Numbered from the stretch's first letter, positions 1 to 9,527 are shown. The stretch: DNA of 64,000 nucleotides from Roseiarcus sp963696665 (GCA_963696665.1 CAVOLE010000030.1:59124-123123); one strand, 5' to 3'. Numbers and translations are program-made. The notes: generated from the letters alone by a model not told the origin.

Positions 1-690
1 CCCGGTGGCCACCAGCTTGTAGCCGCCGCCTTCTGTGACGAGAAGCTGCGCTTCGGCCGGATTGTTCTCGATCTTCTGACGCAGACGATAGATGTGCGTC
101 TCGAGCGTGTGAGTCGTCACGTTGGCGTTGTAGCCCCAGACATGCTTGAGCAGCGTCTCGCGCGCCACCGGCTGTTGTTCGGCGCGATGGAGATACCGCA
201 GGATCGCCGCTTCTTTCTCGGTCAGGCGCAATTTGACCCCCTGGGGGTCGACGAGGTTCTTCGACGTCGGCCGAAACGTGTAGGGCCCGACCTGGAACTC
301 GGCATCCTCGCTGGCTTCATATTGCCTGAGCTGCGAGCGGATACGGGCGAGAAGAACGACGAACCGGAACGGCTTGCCCACGTAATCGTTGGCGCCGGAA
401 TCAAGGCCGGATACGGCGTCCGCGTCCGAATCATGCGCTGTGAGCATGATGACGGGGCGACGATACCCGTCCCGGCGCATTCGCTTGACCGCCTCGCGCC
501 CGTCAAGATCGGGAAGGCCGACATCCATGATGATGAGATCGGGGGTGCTGGTTGCGACTGCATCAAGCGCGGCTTCCGCCGTCTCGACCGCCTGGACCTG
601 AAACTCGGGATGCAGAGCCAACTGTTCGACCAGCGCCAGACGCAGGTCGGTGTCGTCATCCACGATCAGCAATTGCCGCGTTTGGCTCAT
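1..690 (-). CDS. OmpR-family response regulator, 3' end outside window
   Basis: Two-component DNA-binding response regulator. The frame runs from the ATG at 690 to base 1 without a stop, so 230 residues are visible and the last few are cut off. The receiver domain (about 1-120) shows the acidic triad D11-D13 in LLIVDDD, the phospho-acceptor D56 in IIMDVGLPD, T84 and K106 (VGKPF). A winged-helix output domain follows from about 135 (LTEKEAAILRYL, then LETHIYRLRQKIENNP), typical of the OmpR/PhoB type. It lies in the same direction as the penicillin acylase, xthA and lolA genes; a regulator of this type next to xthA/lolA is, as I recall, a common Rhizobiales arrangement. The partner kinase is not in the window, so the signal is unknown. 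Confidence 0.9.
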   Translation of the reverse strand, partial: MSQTRQLLIVDDDTDLRLALVEQLALHPEFQVQAVETAEAALDAVATSTPDLIIMDVGLPDLDGREAVKRMRRDGYRRPVIMLTAHDSDADAVSGLDSGANDYVGKPFRFVVLLARIRSQLRQYEASEDAEFQVGPYTFRPTSKNLVDPQGVKLRLTEKEAAILRYLHRAEQQPVARETLLKHVWGYNANVTTHTLETHIYRLRQKIENNPAEAQLLVTEGGGYKLVATG

Positions 691-816
691 CGAATTGACT
701 TTACTCGCTGGAAAGCCCGCCGGCTACCGCAGGATTACGGCAAGCATACGGCTACGCTCCGCGCTGGAAGCTGGTCGGCGGCTCGACGTAGTGTCGCTGG
801 ATTCGGGCGCCCATCA

Positions 817-3186
817 TCAAGGCTCGAGCTTCAATTCTTGCGCGCCGGCTTTTTTGAGTTCGTCTTCCGAGCCCGCGAGCGTGAACGAATCGACGTCATT
901 CCAGAGGGGAGTGAGGTCGCCGTAGTGGCGCGAAAAGATATGGCCCGATTCTCCGGTCGCGATCATGAAGCGGGACTTTTCAGGGTCCCCCAAGTCATAA
1001 AGCCCGCGAAAACCGCCTGCGTGGGTCCGGGCGAACGGCAGATCCGGGACAATTTCGGAGCCGCCGCCCCGATCGAGCGTGTAGAAGCCGCCGCTCGAGG
1101 AAACGCTGAGATCGCTCAGCCGGTCAAGAACCGGAACATGGCTGAAGACCTGGTGCCGAAGCACCGCTCTGTGCTCAGAGCCCCAGGTCCAACGGCTCAT
1201 ATCGGCGCCGTCGCGCTTGACGAGCAAGGCCAGTCCGTCGTCGAGGGCGCGCCCGAGCGCCTTACGGCAGTCTGTATCGGCCCGGCCCGGAGAGTCGCAC
1301 CACTCAGGATGGTCGCGCATCAGCGATATGAGTGTCGTAGCGGCGAACGGCCCTTTCTCTTTCATCGGCAGCCCGGTCTTGTCCTCGATCAGGATCTTAT
1401 GGAGCGATCTGAGAAATGCGGTGTAGATCAGCGGCTCGGCGCGGTCCTTGTCCATCACCGAGTTCCAGCTGAGCAACATCGCCTGCGCCTTCCGCGCCCG
1501 CTCGTCCGATGGCGCAATCATTGCAATGAACGGCTGCAAGTCCCTGACGTCCAGGGACAGGTGGTCGGCCTGCATCGCGGCCGAGGTTTCAAGGCTGTGC
1601 TTGTCGATCGCATCGAAGAATTGCTGGATACGGCGGGCTCGGAAAGTCTCCTCGTAGTCCTGGCCGAAAACTGGCGTGTGATCGTCGGAAAAATTGGCGT
1701 TGTTGGCGTTAAAGGCGAAGCCGGTTTCCGGGTTGTGCAGCTGCGGCCACTCTTCGAATGGGATCACGCCAGTCCAGTCGGCGGCGCCCGACGCGCCATC
1801 GACCGGGACGAGGCCGAGCCCGGACTTTCGCAAGGGAACCAAGCCGGGGTTCAAGAAGCCGATTTCGCCGCTGACATCGGCAAAGACAAAGTTCTGGGTC
1901 GGGGTCTGATAAAGGCGGAGCGCATCGAGAAATTGGCCCCAGTTTCGCGCGGAATTGACCCGAATCATGGCTTCGGCCGTCGTGTCGCGATCGCCAAGCC
2001 CGGTGAAGGCGAGGGCGACCGCCTTTTGAGGCCCGGCGAAATTCGCCAAGTCCGCGCTGACGTCGGAGAGAACAGGACCATGCCGGGTCGCGCGGATCGT
2101 AAGCTTAACGTCGGCCCCGCCTTTCACATGAATCGTCTCTTCCCGGGTCTCGAATGGCTTCGGTCCGTCGGGGCTGAGATATTTCGAGGGGTCGGAAGGA
2201 TCGATGGTTTCGATGAAGAGGTCCTGAACGTTCGAATCCGCGGTCGTCAGCCCCCAGGCGATCGAATCGTTCTGGCCAAGCACGAAGACCGGGGCGCCGG
2301 GAATTGTAGCGCCCTTCACGGACCCTTCGGATGTGACAACTCGCGCCAGATACCAAAGGATGGGGGCGCTGAGTTCGAGATGGGGGTCATTGGCGAGGAT
2401 CGGCTTTCCGGTCAGCGTTCGCGATCCCGCGACCACCCATTCGTTCGACGCGCCTTTTCCGATTCCGGTCAAGGCGCCAAGCTCATCATCGATCCTGTCG
2501 TTGCTCGCGTGAGTCTCGCTTGTCTCCGGAAGGGTCGTGATTGGATCCCCAGGCCGCGCGCCGGGAAAAAGCCAGTTCGCCCGCTCCTCTCCGAGCTTGG
2601 CTATGAGACGGGCGCGGAGGAGCTTCAGCTTGAAGTTCTGCGACAGCTGGTAGGCTTCGATCTTCCCGATCACCAGACTATCGGCCGGCTTCCAGGGCTC
2701 GGGTCTATCGCCAACCAGGAGGAACTCAGGCGGGAGCGCGTGGCTTGCCAGGAAGGCGTTGACACCCTCGGCGTAAGCCTCAAGCCGCTTCTGCGCCCAG
2801 GGGGAAAGCGCCGAAAAACTCGTTTCGGCCTCACGGTAGAAGCCGAGGGTCCGAATGAACTTGTCGACGGGCAGAAGATCGGGCCCACGGATCTCGGCCA
2901 TGCGCCCCTGGCCGACACGGCGCAGGATGTCCATTTGGAACATCCGTTCGCTCGCATGCATGTATCCGAGCGCGCGCGCCGCGTCGTCCATCGAGCCGGC
3001 AAAGATGTGTGGGACGCCGTAAGCGTCGCGCCACACGCGAGCTTCGGACGACAGACCCGGCAGTCTTTCGGTCCCCGAATAGTCGGGCATGGAGCGATAG
3101 AACAGATAGACGCAGGCGAACGCCGCGAAGACGACAAGCGTGAGCGCCGAACTCGCCGCCCATTTGATCAAACGTCGGGTCGTCAC
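817..3186 (-). CDS. Penicillin acylase (N-terminal nucleophile hydrolase) family protein
   Basis: 789-residue protein of the penicillin amidase/acylase family, which hydrolyses amide bonds of acylated amines or homoserine lactones. An N-terminal hydrophobic segment (about 9-30) suggests export or membrane anchoring. The alpha-chain motif VWRDAYGVPHI (51-61) is followed by the autoprocessing site GKGASNEW; Ser247 there would become the N-terminal nucleophile of the beta chain after self-cleavage. The beta chain contains NDPHLELSAP and GLTTADSNVQDLF, the usual substrate-pocket regions. The length is normal for the family and the frame is intact. It follows xthA by about 40 bases on the same strand. 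The natural substrate cannot be read from sequence; acyl-homoserine lactone acylase activity is one known family alternative. Confidence 0.92.
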   Translation of the reverse strand: MTTRRLIKWAASSALTLVVFAAFACVYLFYRSMPDYSGTERLPGLSSEARVWRDAYGVPHIFAGSMDDAARALGYMHASERMFQMDILRRVGQGRMAEIRGPDLLPVDKFIRTLGFYREAETSFSALSPWAQKRLEAYAEGVNAFLASHALPPEFLLVGDRPEPWKPADSLVIGKIEAYQLSQNFKLKLLRARLIAKLGEERANWLFPGARPGDPITTLPETSETHASNDRIDDELGALTGIGKGASNEWVVAGSRTLTGKPILANDPHLELSAPILWYLARVVTSEGSVKGATIPGAPVFVLGQNDSIAWGLTTADSNVQDLFIETIDPSDPSKYLSPDGPKPFETREETIHVKGGADVKLTIRATRHGPVLSDVSADLANFAGPQKAVALAFTGLGDRDTTAEAMIRVNSARNWGQFLDALRLYQTPTQNFVFADVSGEIGFLNPGLVPLRKSGLGLVPVDGASGAADWTGVIPFEEWPQLHNPETGFAFNANNANFSDDHTPVFGQDYEETFRARRIQQFFDAIDKHSLETSAAMQADHLSLDVRDLQPFIAMIAPSDERARKAQAMLLSWNSVMDKDRAEPLIYTAFLRSLHKILIEDKTGLPMKEKGPFAATTLISLMRDHPEWCDSPGRADTDCRKALGRALDDGLALLVKRDGADMSRWTWGSEHRAVLRHQVFSHVPVLDRLSDLSVSSSGGFYTLDRGGGSEIVPDLPFARTHAGGFRGLYDLGDPEKSRFMIATGESGHIFSRHYGDLTPLWNDVDSFTLAGSEDELKKAGAQELKLEP

Positions 3187-3228
3187 GGCTCGCTGGTTTT
3201 TGCTTCCGCTGCTGCAAGGCGAGGGCAG

Positions 3229-4035
3229 CTACAACTCCAACCTTATCATGACCGGAACGTGGTCGGACGGGCGCTCCCATCCGCGAGCGTCGCGCAGAAC
3301 GCGCATCCATTTGACCGAGTCGGAGAGCTCGGGGCTCACCCAAATGTGGTCGAGGCGCCGTCCCTTATTGGCCTTCGACCAATCGGGCGAGCGATAGCTC
3401 CACCAAGTGTAAAGCTTTTCGTTGTCGGGCACGAATTTGCGCAACGCATCTACCCAAGGGCCGGCGGCCTGCGCCCGTTTCAATTTGTCGACCTCGATCG
3501 GCGTATGGCTCACGACGCTCAAGAGAGACTTGTGGCTCCAGACGTCGTGCTCAAGCGGCGCGATGTTGAGATCGCCGACCAGGATCGACCGTTGCGCAGC
3601 CGGCTTCTCGTGCGTGGCCCAGTCGACCATTTCGTCGACGAAGGCGAGCTTGTGGGCGAACTTGACGTTGATTTCGGGGTCCGGCTCGTCGCCGCCCGCG
3701 GGGACATAAAAATTGTGAAGTTCGAGCCCCTGCGCCTCGGCGCCAAGAACGACATGCAGATGGCGCGCGTCGCCTTTGGCGCAAAAGTCTCGCTTGGAGA
3801 AGGTCGCGAGCGGCAGGCGCGAGACGATCGCCACGCCGTGATAGCCCTTCTGCCCATTGATCGCGATATGGGGATAGCCCGCGTCTCGAAAAGCGCCAGA
3901 AGGGAAATTGGCGTCAGGGCATTTCGTTTCCTGCAGACACAGAACGTCGGGCTGGTGCTCGACGAGATATCGGACCACGAGATCGATGCGCAGGCGCACC
4001 GAATTGATGTTCCACGTGGCGATGGAAAACGTCAT
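3229..4035 (-). CDS. xthA: Exodeoxyribonuclease III
   Basis: Apurinic/apyrimidinic endonuclease and 3'-5' exonuclease of the EEP superfamily, acting in base-excision repair. The 268 residues contain all the active-site blocks in order: WNINS (8-12), LQETK with the metal-binding Glu36, the YHGVAI segment, GDLN (about 153-156), and RLDHIW plus the C-terminal SDHVP with the catalytic His. The length is normal. It lies between lolA (88 bases upstream in transcription order) and the penicillin acylase gene, all on the minus strand, and is probably co-transcribed with lolA. The start ATG at 4035 directly begins the family's usual MxxxxATWNINS, so the start is well supported. Confidence 0.95.
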   Translation of the reverse strand: MTFSIATWNINSVRLRIDLVVRYLVEHQPDVLCLQETKCPDANFPSGAFRDAGYPHIAINGQKGYHGVAIVSRLPLATFSKRDFCAKGDARHLHVVLGAEAQGLELHNFYVPAGGDEPDPEINVKFAHKLAFVDEMVDWATHEKPAAQRSILVGDLNIAPLEHDVWSHKSLLSVVSHTPIEVDKLKRAQAAGPWVDALRKFVPDNEKLYTWWSYRSPDWSKANKGRRLDHIWVSPELSDSVKWMRVLRDARGWERPSDHVPVMIRLEL

Positions 4036-4122
4036 GAGCGGCTCCGGGGGAGGCGGTTAGCCACTTGCCCGGCCGAAGGGGGAAGCGCAAGCATCATTGG
4101 GTCATTGCCCACAGGCTCGGTC

Positions 4123-4830
4123 TCAGCGCCTGCGGTTGCCGAGCTGGTTGGCCGGCTGGTTCTCGTCGATGTGAAAGAGCGCCGGGTCCGGTTGGGTCTT
4201 CAGGTCGACATTGAACAGAGTGACGACCGTCTGGAAGCCTTGGGCGTCGATGACCGTCCATTGCTTCAACGCGAAGGTCGAAGCGTCGAAGACAAGCGAA
4301 AGATGCGCCGTGCCCCCGAGCGCGGCCCGATCCTCGAGCTCGATGGTGATCGTGTTGCCCTCTTGAGAGACGTTCAGGAGGTGGGTGTCGCGGGCCAAGT
4401 CGATGTGGTCGGAGAGCAGAAACTTGAGCGGCGTCTGGCCGATGAAATATTCGTCCTGGGTGTTGAGCTTCTTGTCGATGATGGCGACGCTGCGCCCGTC
4501 GGCCACGATCTCGAACCGCGGCGGGTCGGTGTACTCGAATCGCATGTGGCCGGGGCGAGACACGCTCAGCTGTCCTTCGGAACGCCGTCCGTTCGGCCCG
4601 ATCTGAACAAAGTCGGCGGTCATGACGCGGGCCGCATCGAGCCAGGCGTTGGCCCGCTGCACCGCTTCGTCGGCTGGAATCGGGGCAGGAGCGGCCTTCG
4701 ACGATTTGGCCGACTTTTGCGCCGCCTGGGCTGGCGCAGTTAGATCGAGCGGCTCTTGCTGCGCGAAGGCGGCGGCGGCGAAAACCGCGGGCAAAAGCAG
4801 AAGCATAGGCCGTCGGAAGCGTATCGCCAC
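4123..4830 (-). CDS. lolA: LolA-family outer-membrane lipoprotein carrier protein
   Basis: Periplasmic carrier that takes lipoproteins from the inner-membrane LolCDE complex to the outer membrane. I start it at the GTG at 4830: the predicted N terminus VAIRFRRPMLLLLP is a signal peptide with a charged n-region, a hydrophobic core and an AFAQ cleavage site, and a GAGAGGA ribosome-binding site lies about 9 bases upstream. An open frame continues further upstream but has no signal-peptide character. The mature part is preceded by an Ala/Lys/Pro-rich linker, then shows the LolA fold landmarks MTADFVQ, GRRSEGQLSVSRPGHMRFEY and DLKTQPDPALFHI. The product has 235 residues. It is followed by xthA on the same strand. 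ftsK, the usual Rhizobiales upstream neighbour, is absent here. Confidence 0.88.
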   Translation of the reverse strand: MAIRFRRPMLLLLPAVFAAAAFAQQEPLDLTAPAQAAQKSAKSSKAAPAPIPADEAVQRANAWLDAARVMTADFVQIGPNGRRSEGQLSVSRPGHMRFEYTDPPRFEIVADGRSVAIIDKKLNTQDEYFIGQTPLKFLLSDHIDLARDTHLLNVSQEGNTITIELEDRAALGGTAHLSLVFDASTFALKQWTVIDAQGFQTVVTLFNVDLKTQPDPALFHIDENQPANQLGNRRR

Positions 4831-4957
4831 GAAATCAAGTCCTCTCGACAGTCTCTTGCGGCGCCGAATCGGCGGTCGAAGGCCCGGATATTGGGAAAGC
4901 CCCGCCTTTCCGCAAGCACTGCGCTCTTTTGATGGCGCGCTCGCGGCCCTTACGGGG

Positions 4958-6290
4958 CTATCGGACATCGGCGAGCGCCGCCTCGAGCGAGGCGCCGAGG
5001 CGTTCAGCGATCGCGTCCACGTGGCTCCCCTCGACGATAAAGGGAGGCGCCAACAGAACATGATCGCCGTTCACCCCATCGATTGTCCCGCCCATCGGAT
5101 AGACCATGAGACCGCGGGCCATCGCCTCGCGCTTCAAGCGCGCATGGAGTTTCGCCGCGGGATCGAACGGCCGCTTGCTGGCGCGATCGCTGACCAGCTC
5201 AAGCGCCCAAAAGAGGCCGCGTCCGCGAATGTCGCCGACAAACGGGTGCTGACCGAAGCGCTCCTTGAGCCGCCGCTCGAGTTCTTGCGCCCATCCCGAC
5301 CACGTTGGCGAGCAGCCCATCCCTGCGGATGACATCCTGCACCGCCAGCGCCGCCGCGGCGGCTACAGGATGGCCCATATAGGTATGCCCATGCTGAAAG
5401 GCGCCCGAGCCCTTCGCGAACGCCTCGGCGATCTGCTGCGTCAGCATGACCGCGCCGATCGGCTGGTAGCCGCCGCCGAGGCCCTTGGCGACGGCCATGA
5501 GGTCGGGCGCGATCCCCTCCTGTTCGCAGGCGTGCAGCGTTCCGGTGCGTCCCATGCCGCACATCACCTCGTCGAGAATGAGCAAGACCCCGTAGCGGTC
5601 GCAAATCGCGCGGATGCGCTTGAAATAATCGCCGATCGGAGGGACAGCGCCCGCGGTCGCGCCGACCACGGTCTCGGCGACGAAAGCGATGACGCGATCG
5701 GGACCGATCTCGACGATCTCATCCTCCAGCGCCTGCGCGGCTCGGGCCGCATAGTCTGCGTTGCTCTCGCCTTCCCGCTGCATCCGATATGCGTAGCAGG
5801 GGTCGATGTGATGGGTCTCGATCAGCAAGGGTTCGAACTGGGCTCGCCGCCAGGCGTTGCCGCCGACCGCAAGGGCGCCCAGCGTATTGCCGTGATAGCT
5901 CTGGCGCCGCGCGATGACATGGGCCCGCTGAGGCTGACCAATCTCGACGAAATACTGGCGCGCCATCTTGAGCGCCGCCTCGATCGCCTCCGAACCGCCG
6001 CTGACCAGATAGACATGGCTCATGCCCGGCGGCGCGTCCTCGATCAGCCGGTCGGCCAGGCGCTCGGCGATTTCGGTCGTGAAGAAGCCAGTGTGCGCAT
6101 AGGCCACGGCGTCGAGTTGCCGCCGCATCGCGGCAAGCACCTCGGCATGCCCATGGCCGAGGCATGAGACAGCCGCGCCTCCCGATGCGTCGAGATAGCG
6201 CCGGCCCTCCACGTCGACGATTTCGACGCCCGAGCCGGAAACCGCGACCGGCATGACAACGTTTACAACTCGGTGCAATATATGCGTCAT
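4958..6290 (-). pseudogene. Class-III aminotransferase, frame broken near 5,295
   Basis: PLP-dependent class-III (ornithine/omega-amino acid) aminotransferase. The N-terminal part starts at 6290 (MTHILHRVV) and carries the family blocks YLDASGGAAVSCLGHGH, YLVSGGSEAIEAALKMARQY, ILDEVMCGMGRTG and the PLP-lysine region VAKGLGGGYQPIGAV. After LLANVV the frame is lost; the C-terminal part (AQELERRLKERFGQHPFVGDIRGRGLFWALEL, to the stop at 4958) continues in another frame. Together they give a normal full-length enzyme of about 440 residues, so a single indel near 5,285-5,303 separates an otherwise perfect gene. Its promoter region faces the BKACE gene, 77 bases away. The substrate is unknown. A beta- or omega-amino acid is an inference from the neighbour. 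Confidence 0.85.
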
Positions 6291-6367
6291 TGGCGTGTAT
6301 GATCGTGGGCGAGAAGCGACTCGGCCACTCTACGCGCCGAAGGAGAGGGGCGGAAAGGCGGAGGCCC

Positions 6368-7214
6368 ATGACCGTGAACGATGCGCGCGGACGGGTCGTG
6401 TTGGCGGTCGCCCCCAATGGCGGGCGCAGGACCAAGGCCGACCACCCGGCGCTGCCCTTGACAGCGGACGAACTCGCCCGCACCGCGGCGGAATGCCTCG
6501 AGTGCGGCGCCTCGATGATCCACCTGCACGTGCGCGACGCGGAGGGCCAGCACTGCCTCGATCCCGAGGTCTATCGCGCGACGATGGCGCAGATCTGTGA
6601 GGCCGTCGGGGACCGGCTGGTGGTGCAGATCACCAGCGAATCGCTTGGCCGCTATTCGCCGGCCGAGCAAAGGGCCGCCGTCATCAAGACCAACCCCGAA
6701 GCCGTCTCGCTGGCGCTGAGGGAGCTTGCCCCCGAAGGCGTCCGACGAGAAGGACTTCTGCGTCTTCCTCGGCAAGCTCAAGCAGATGCGCGTCCACCCG
6801 CAGATCATCCTGTACACGCCGAGCGACGCGGAGCGCCTGGGGGCGATGGTGAAACAGGGGCTGATCCCATTCGACAAGCTCTCCGTCCTCTATGTGCTCG
6901 GCCGCTTCGCGCTCACCCGCACCGCCTTGCCGCGCGACCTGCTGCCGTTCATCGGGCCGGATATGCCCCGGTTCCACGCGTGGAGCGCCTGCGCCTTCGG
7001 CCGCCGGGAGACCGCTTGCGTCACCGCCGCGGCGCTGCTCGGGGGCCATGCGCGGGTCGGCTTCGAGAACAATTTCGCCCTGCCCAATGGCGAGCGCGCC
7101 GCCTCGAACGCGGAATTGGTCGAGGCCGCCGCTCGCGCGCTCGAGGCCGTCGGTCTTGCGCCCCAGACCGCGGACGGCCTGCGGGAGGAGATCGCCGCGG
7201 CCCTGGGGGCGTGA
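6368..7214 (+). pseudogene. Beta-keto acid cleavage enzyme (BKACE/Kce family), frame broken near 6,735
   Basis: Zn-dependent enzyme of the 3-keto-5-aminohexanoate cleavage (BKACE, DUF849) family, which condenses a beta-keto acid with acetyl-CoA to give acetoacetate and a CoA ester. The start ATG at 6368 follows a purine-rich GGAGG-like stretch. The N-terminal half has LAVAPNGGRRTK and the metal motif MIHLHVRDAEG. At a CCCCC run near 6,730-6,735 the frame shifts, and ASDEKDFCVFLGKLKQMRVHPQIILYTPSDAERL to the stop at 7214 continues in a second frame. The joined protein (about 281 residues) is complete, so one inserted base explains the break. It is divergent from the aminotransferase gene, suggesting a two-step route: transamination to a beta-keto acid, then cleavage. 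Confidence 0.85.
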
Positions 7215-7315
7215 CCCGCCTCGGCGCCGAGGGTCAGCGTGCCAGCGCGCGGCGCCCCGCTGGTTTTGCATAGGTCGATTTCAAACGGCAGCAAATAAAC
7301 GAGCTTAAATGAGCG

Positions 7316-7368
7316 TAAACGCTAGTAAGCGCTAGTAAATTTACTAGCGCTTACTAGCGTTTATTTTT
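7316..7368 (+). terminator. 48-bp perfect palindrome followed by a T-run
   Basis: Arms 7316-7339 and 7340-7363 are exact reverse complements (24 bp, no spacer), followed by five T at 7364-7368. Each arm itself contains a doubled CGCTAGTAA unit. It lies 100 bases after the stop of the BKACE gene and fits a very strong intrinsic terminator. The AT-rich, internally repeated design could also be a protein-binding site. Confidence 0.7.
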
Positions 7369-7972
7369 CCGAATCGAGACTTTTCAATGGGTTGCGGGCG
7401 AGAAAAATAAAAAAATCGCCCTCCGCTTCGATCTCGGTGAGAAATGCACCAAACGCATGGCTCCGCGTCCCGACTGCGGCGCCGGTTCGTTTTTGCCAAT
7501 GGAGAGCTTTATAGCATGAATTCTGTTTTTCGTAAAGTGAAGGCGCAAATTCTTTTCCGCAGCTGGCGCTGGTCTTCCCATCGACGAGCGCCGCCCCATC
7601 GCCATGCGCTTAAGGCCGAGCCTAAGGCACGGGCGCCGTGAGGTCAGCGGCCTCGCCCGTAACATGGGAGAAACGACCGAGCGAGGCCATGCCCCCAGGT
7701 CAGTGAGGGCAGTGTACGCCGTTACATATCGGGCTGGTGACAGCTTCTGCGCACGTTTCGAACTCAATACATACCCGCCTCCACCAATGTGGATCTTGCT
7801 TGGCGCGATGTGGCCGGGCGAGAACCGGCTCGACGACCTTAAGCAGTTACCGGGCTAGAGCTTCAAAGGGCAGGCGGCTCGCCATCTGGCAGCGGCGTCT
7901 CGACCGCGAGTTTGCGGAACGCAAAATGGGGACGAAGCGAAATGACCCGTCAGCATACCCCTCTGGTTTTGG
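7369..7972. other. Gene-free stretch before the nuclease gene
   Basis: About 600 bases without a gene I can support. Several short open frames exist on both strands, but none has a recognisable domain, codon bias or good ribosome-binding site. Composition is more mixed than in the flanking core genes, as expected of an accessory pocket. Confidence 0.5.
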
Positions 7973-9178
7973 TTGAGCCGATATCCGGCAGTCGAGTTCC
8001 TTCCTCCGCTAGCTCTCAGCGTGAGTACACAGTCGGATGGGTACGACGAGGCTTGGCTGCAAGACCTCATTTTCACGCATCCACAAGCGATGCCCGTCCA
8101 AGAACTCGATCCAGCTTATGGGCCACTGATCCCGATCTGCAAAGAGCTCGACAGCAGGGCTGCCGGGTACATCGATGCCCTATTCATAAATCCCTTGGGA
8201 ATGCCCACGCTCGTGGAATGCAAGCTGTGGCGGAGTCCGGAAGCCCGCCGAAAGGTCGTCGCCCAAATCTTGGACTATGCGCGGGCGCTCAAGAAATGGA
8301 CTTTTTCCGATCTTCAGCGAGAAGCGGCCAGGGCCCGTAAGGAACAGAACTTTGATCTTGCAGCCCATGTCTGCGACGCTGGGGGAATCCCTAACTTCGA
8401 CAAAGCAGCGTTTATCGACAATGTGACCCGCAACCTTCAGAAAGGACGCCTCCTTCTGTTGGTCGTAGGGGATGGCATACGGGAGGGGGTTGAAGCTATT
8501 GCGGAGTACCTGCAGGCGGCGACAAGTTTGCAGTTCACCTTCGGACTTGTGGAAGCGCAAGCCTTCGAGCTTGCTCATAGGAGTTGGATAGTTCAGTCTC
8601 GTGTTCTCGCAAAGACGCTGATCGTTAATCGGACCATTGTCGACTTGGGGGCACCTGATCTTTATGTCAGCGAGGACGTTGCGCACGTTGAAGATACGAC
8701 AAGGCGACTTGATGAACGCCAGAGATGGATGCTCGGATTCTGGACGGAGTTGATCGACCGCCTAAAACTCGATGATAGAGAGCAACCATTTGCGAAGCCT
8801 CTGGCTGAAAGCAACATATTCTTCCCACTGCCGACACGAGACCCATGGGTTACCTGTTATTTTTACTCGGCGAAGAACGAAGCCGGGGTGTTTCTCGGCT
8901 ACAGCAGGACCTCTCAGCTGGCTGTCGAGGTGGTCAATCGCATTGAAGCTGAGCGCGATGTAATCAGTTCAGAGTTTGAAAAATCTGGACTGCGGCTGAC
9001 ATGGACTCGCAAGCCCGATGGAAAGCTAGAGGTAGGAACCTCGACGCGTTTCCCTCGCATTCGCGATAATCAATACCGAGAAAAAGAGATTAAGTGGTTT
9101 TCCGTTGCGATAAACACTTTTGTGAATGTCTTCCGCCCACGCGTGGCTGCAGCCTGGGAGGAGCTTACTACGCGTTGA
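7973..9178 (+). CDS. PD-(D/E)XK nuclease-like protein (DUF91/NucS-type N-terminal domain)
   Basis: 401-residue protein whose N-terminal third looks like an endonuclease of the PD-(D/E)XK fold: AWLQDLIFTHPQAMPV, then GYIDALFINPLGMPTLVECKLW, where the Asp of YIDAL and the E-x-K of VECKL are the expected catalytic residues, followed by VVAQILDYARALKKW, which is typical of DUF91/NucS-like nucleases. The rest (EYLQAATSLQFTFGLVEAQAFEL, then a C-terminal region rich in charged residues) I do not recognise. The first available start is the TTG at 7973 (an in-frame stop lies at 7943); a GTG at 8021 is the alternative. GC is lower than in the neighbours, so horizontal transfer is likely. A role in restriction, defence or repair is inference only. 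Confidence 0.72.
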   Translation: MSRYPAVEFLPPLALSVSTQSDGYDEAWLQDLIFTHPQAMPVQELDPAYGPLIPICKELDSRAAGYIDALFINPLGMPTLVECKLWRSPEARRKVVAQILDYARALKKWTFSDLQREAARARKEQNFDLAAHVCDAGGIPNFDKAAFIDNVTRNLQKGRLLLLVVGDGIREGVEAIAEYLQAATSLQFTFGLVEAQAFELAHRSWIVQSRVLAKTLIVNRTIVDLGAPDLYVSEDVAHVEDTTRRLDERQRWMLGFWTELIDRLKLDDREQPFAKPLAESNIFFPLPTRDPWVTCYFYSAKNEAGVFLGYSRTSQLAVEVVNRIEAERDVISSEFEKSGLRLTWTRKPDGKLEVGTSTRFPRIRDNQYREKEIKWFSVAINTFVNVFRPRVAAAWEELTTR

Positions 9179-9527
9179 ATTCGACTGACGTCGCCAGCCT
9201 GCACCAGCCAAGAGACAACATCTCTATGGACCGGCTCGCGGCGGGGTGCGCGGCGGCCAGGGAAAAACCTCGTTCATTCGGCCCGACGCTTGCGCTGGGC
9301 CGTTCTCACCGAGTTTCGCCTACACTGCAACGCACCGCATTCCGAGGTCTTTAAGCGCGCTCTTGGCGCTCTTGATTGAGCGGTCGCGGAAATGATTCGC
9401 TACGAGCGAGCCATCACGGTTTGATGCGCGCACAGCTCTTTCGACGCGGGGCCTTTTAGTGCGGACCTAACGAATGAAGGCGATCTCCCGCGGAGAGCGC
9501 GAGATAACTTGAGAGTTGCGAACGCGA
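9179..9527. other. Gene-free stretch between nuclease and MFS genes
   Basis: About 350 bases with no supported gene, RNA or repeat. It should hold the promoter of the MFS gene, but I cannot point to a convincing -35/-10 pair. Confidence 0.5.

Noticed and set aside
94..4743. A 1,549-codon open frame on the plus strand
   Set aside because: It runs antisense to the response regulator, penicillin acylase, xthA and lolA, all of which have clear family motifs. High GC creates long antisense frames; the predicted product is Arg-rich and without domains.
7384..7767. 127-codon minus-strand frame in the accessory pocket
   Set aside because: Basic, low-complexity product, no ribosome-binding site, no similarity that I recognise, and it spans the T-rich flank of the palindrome.
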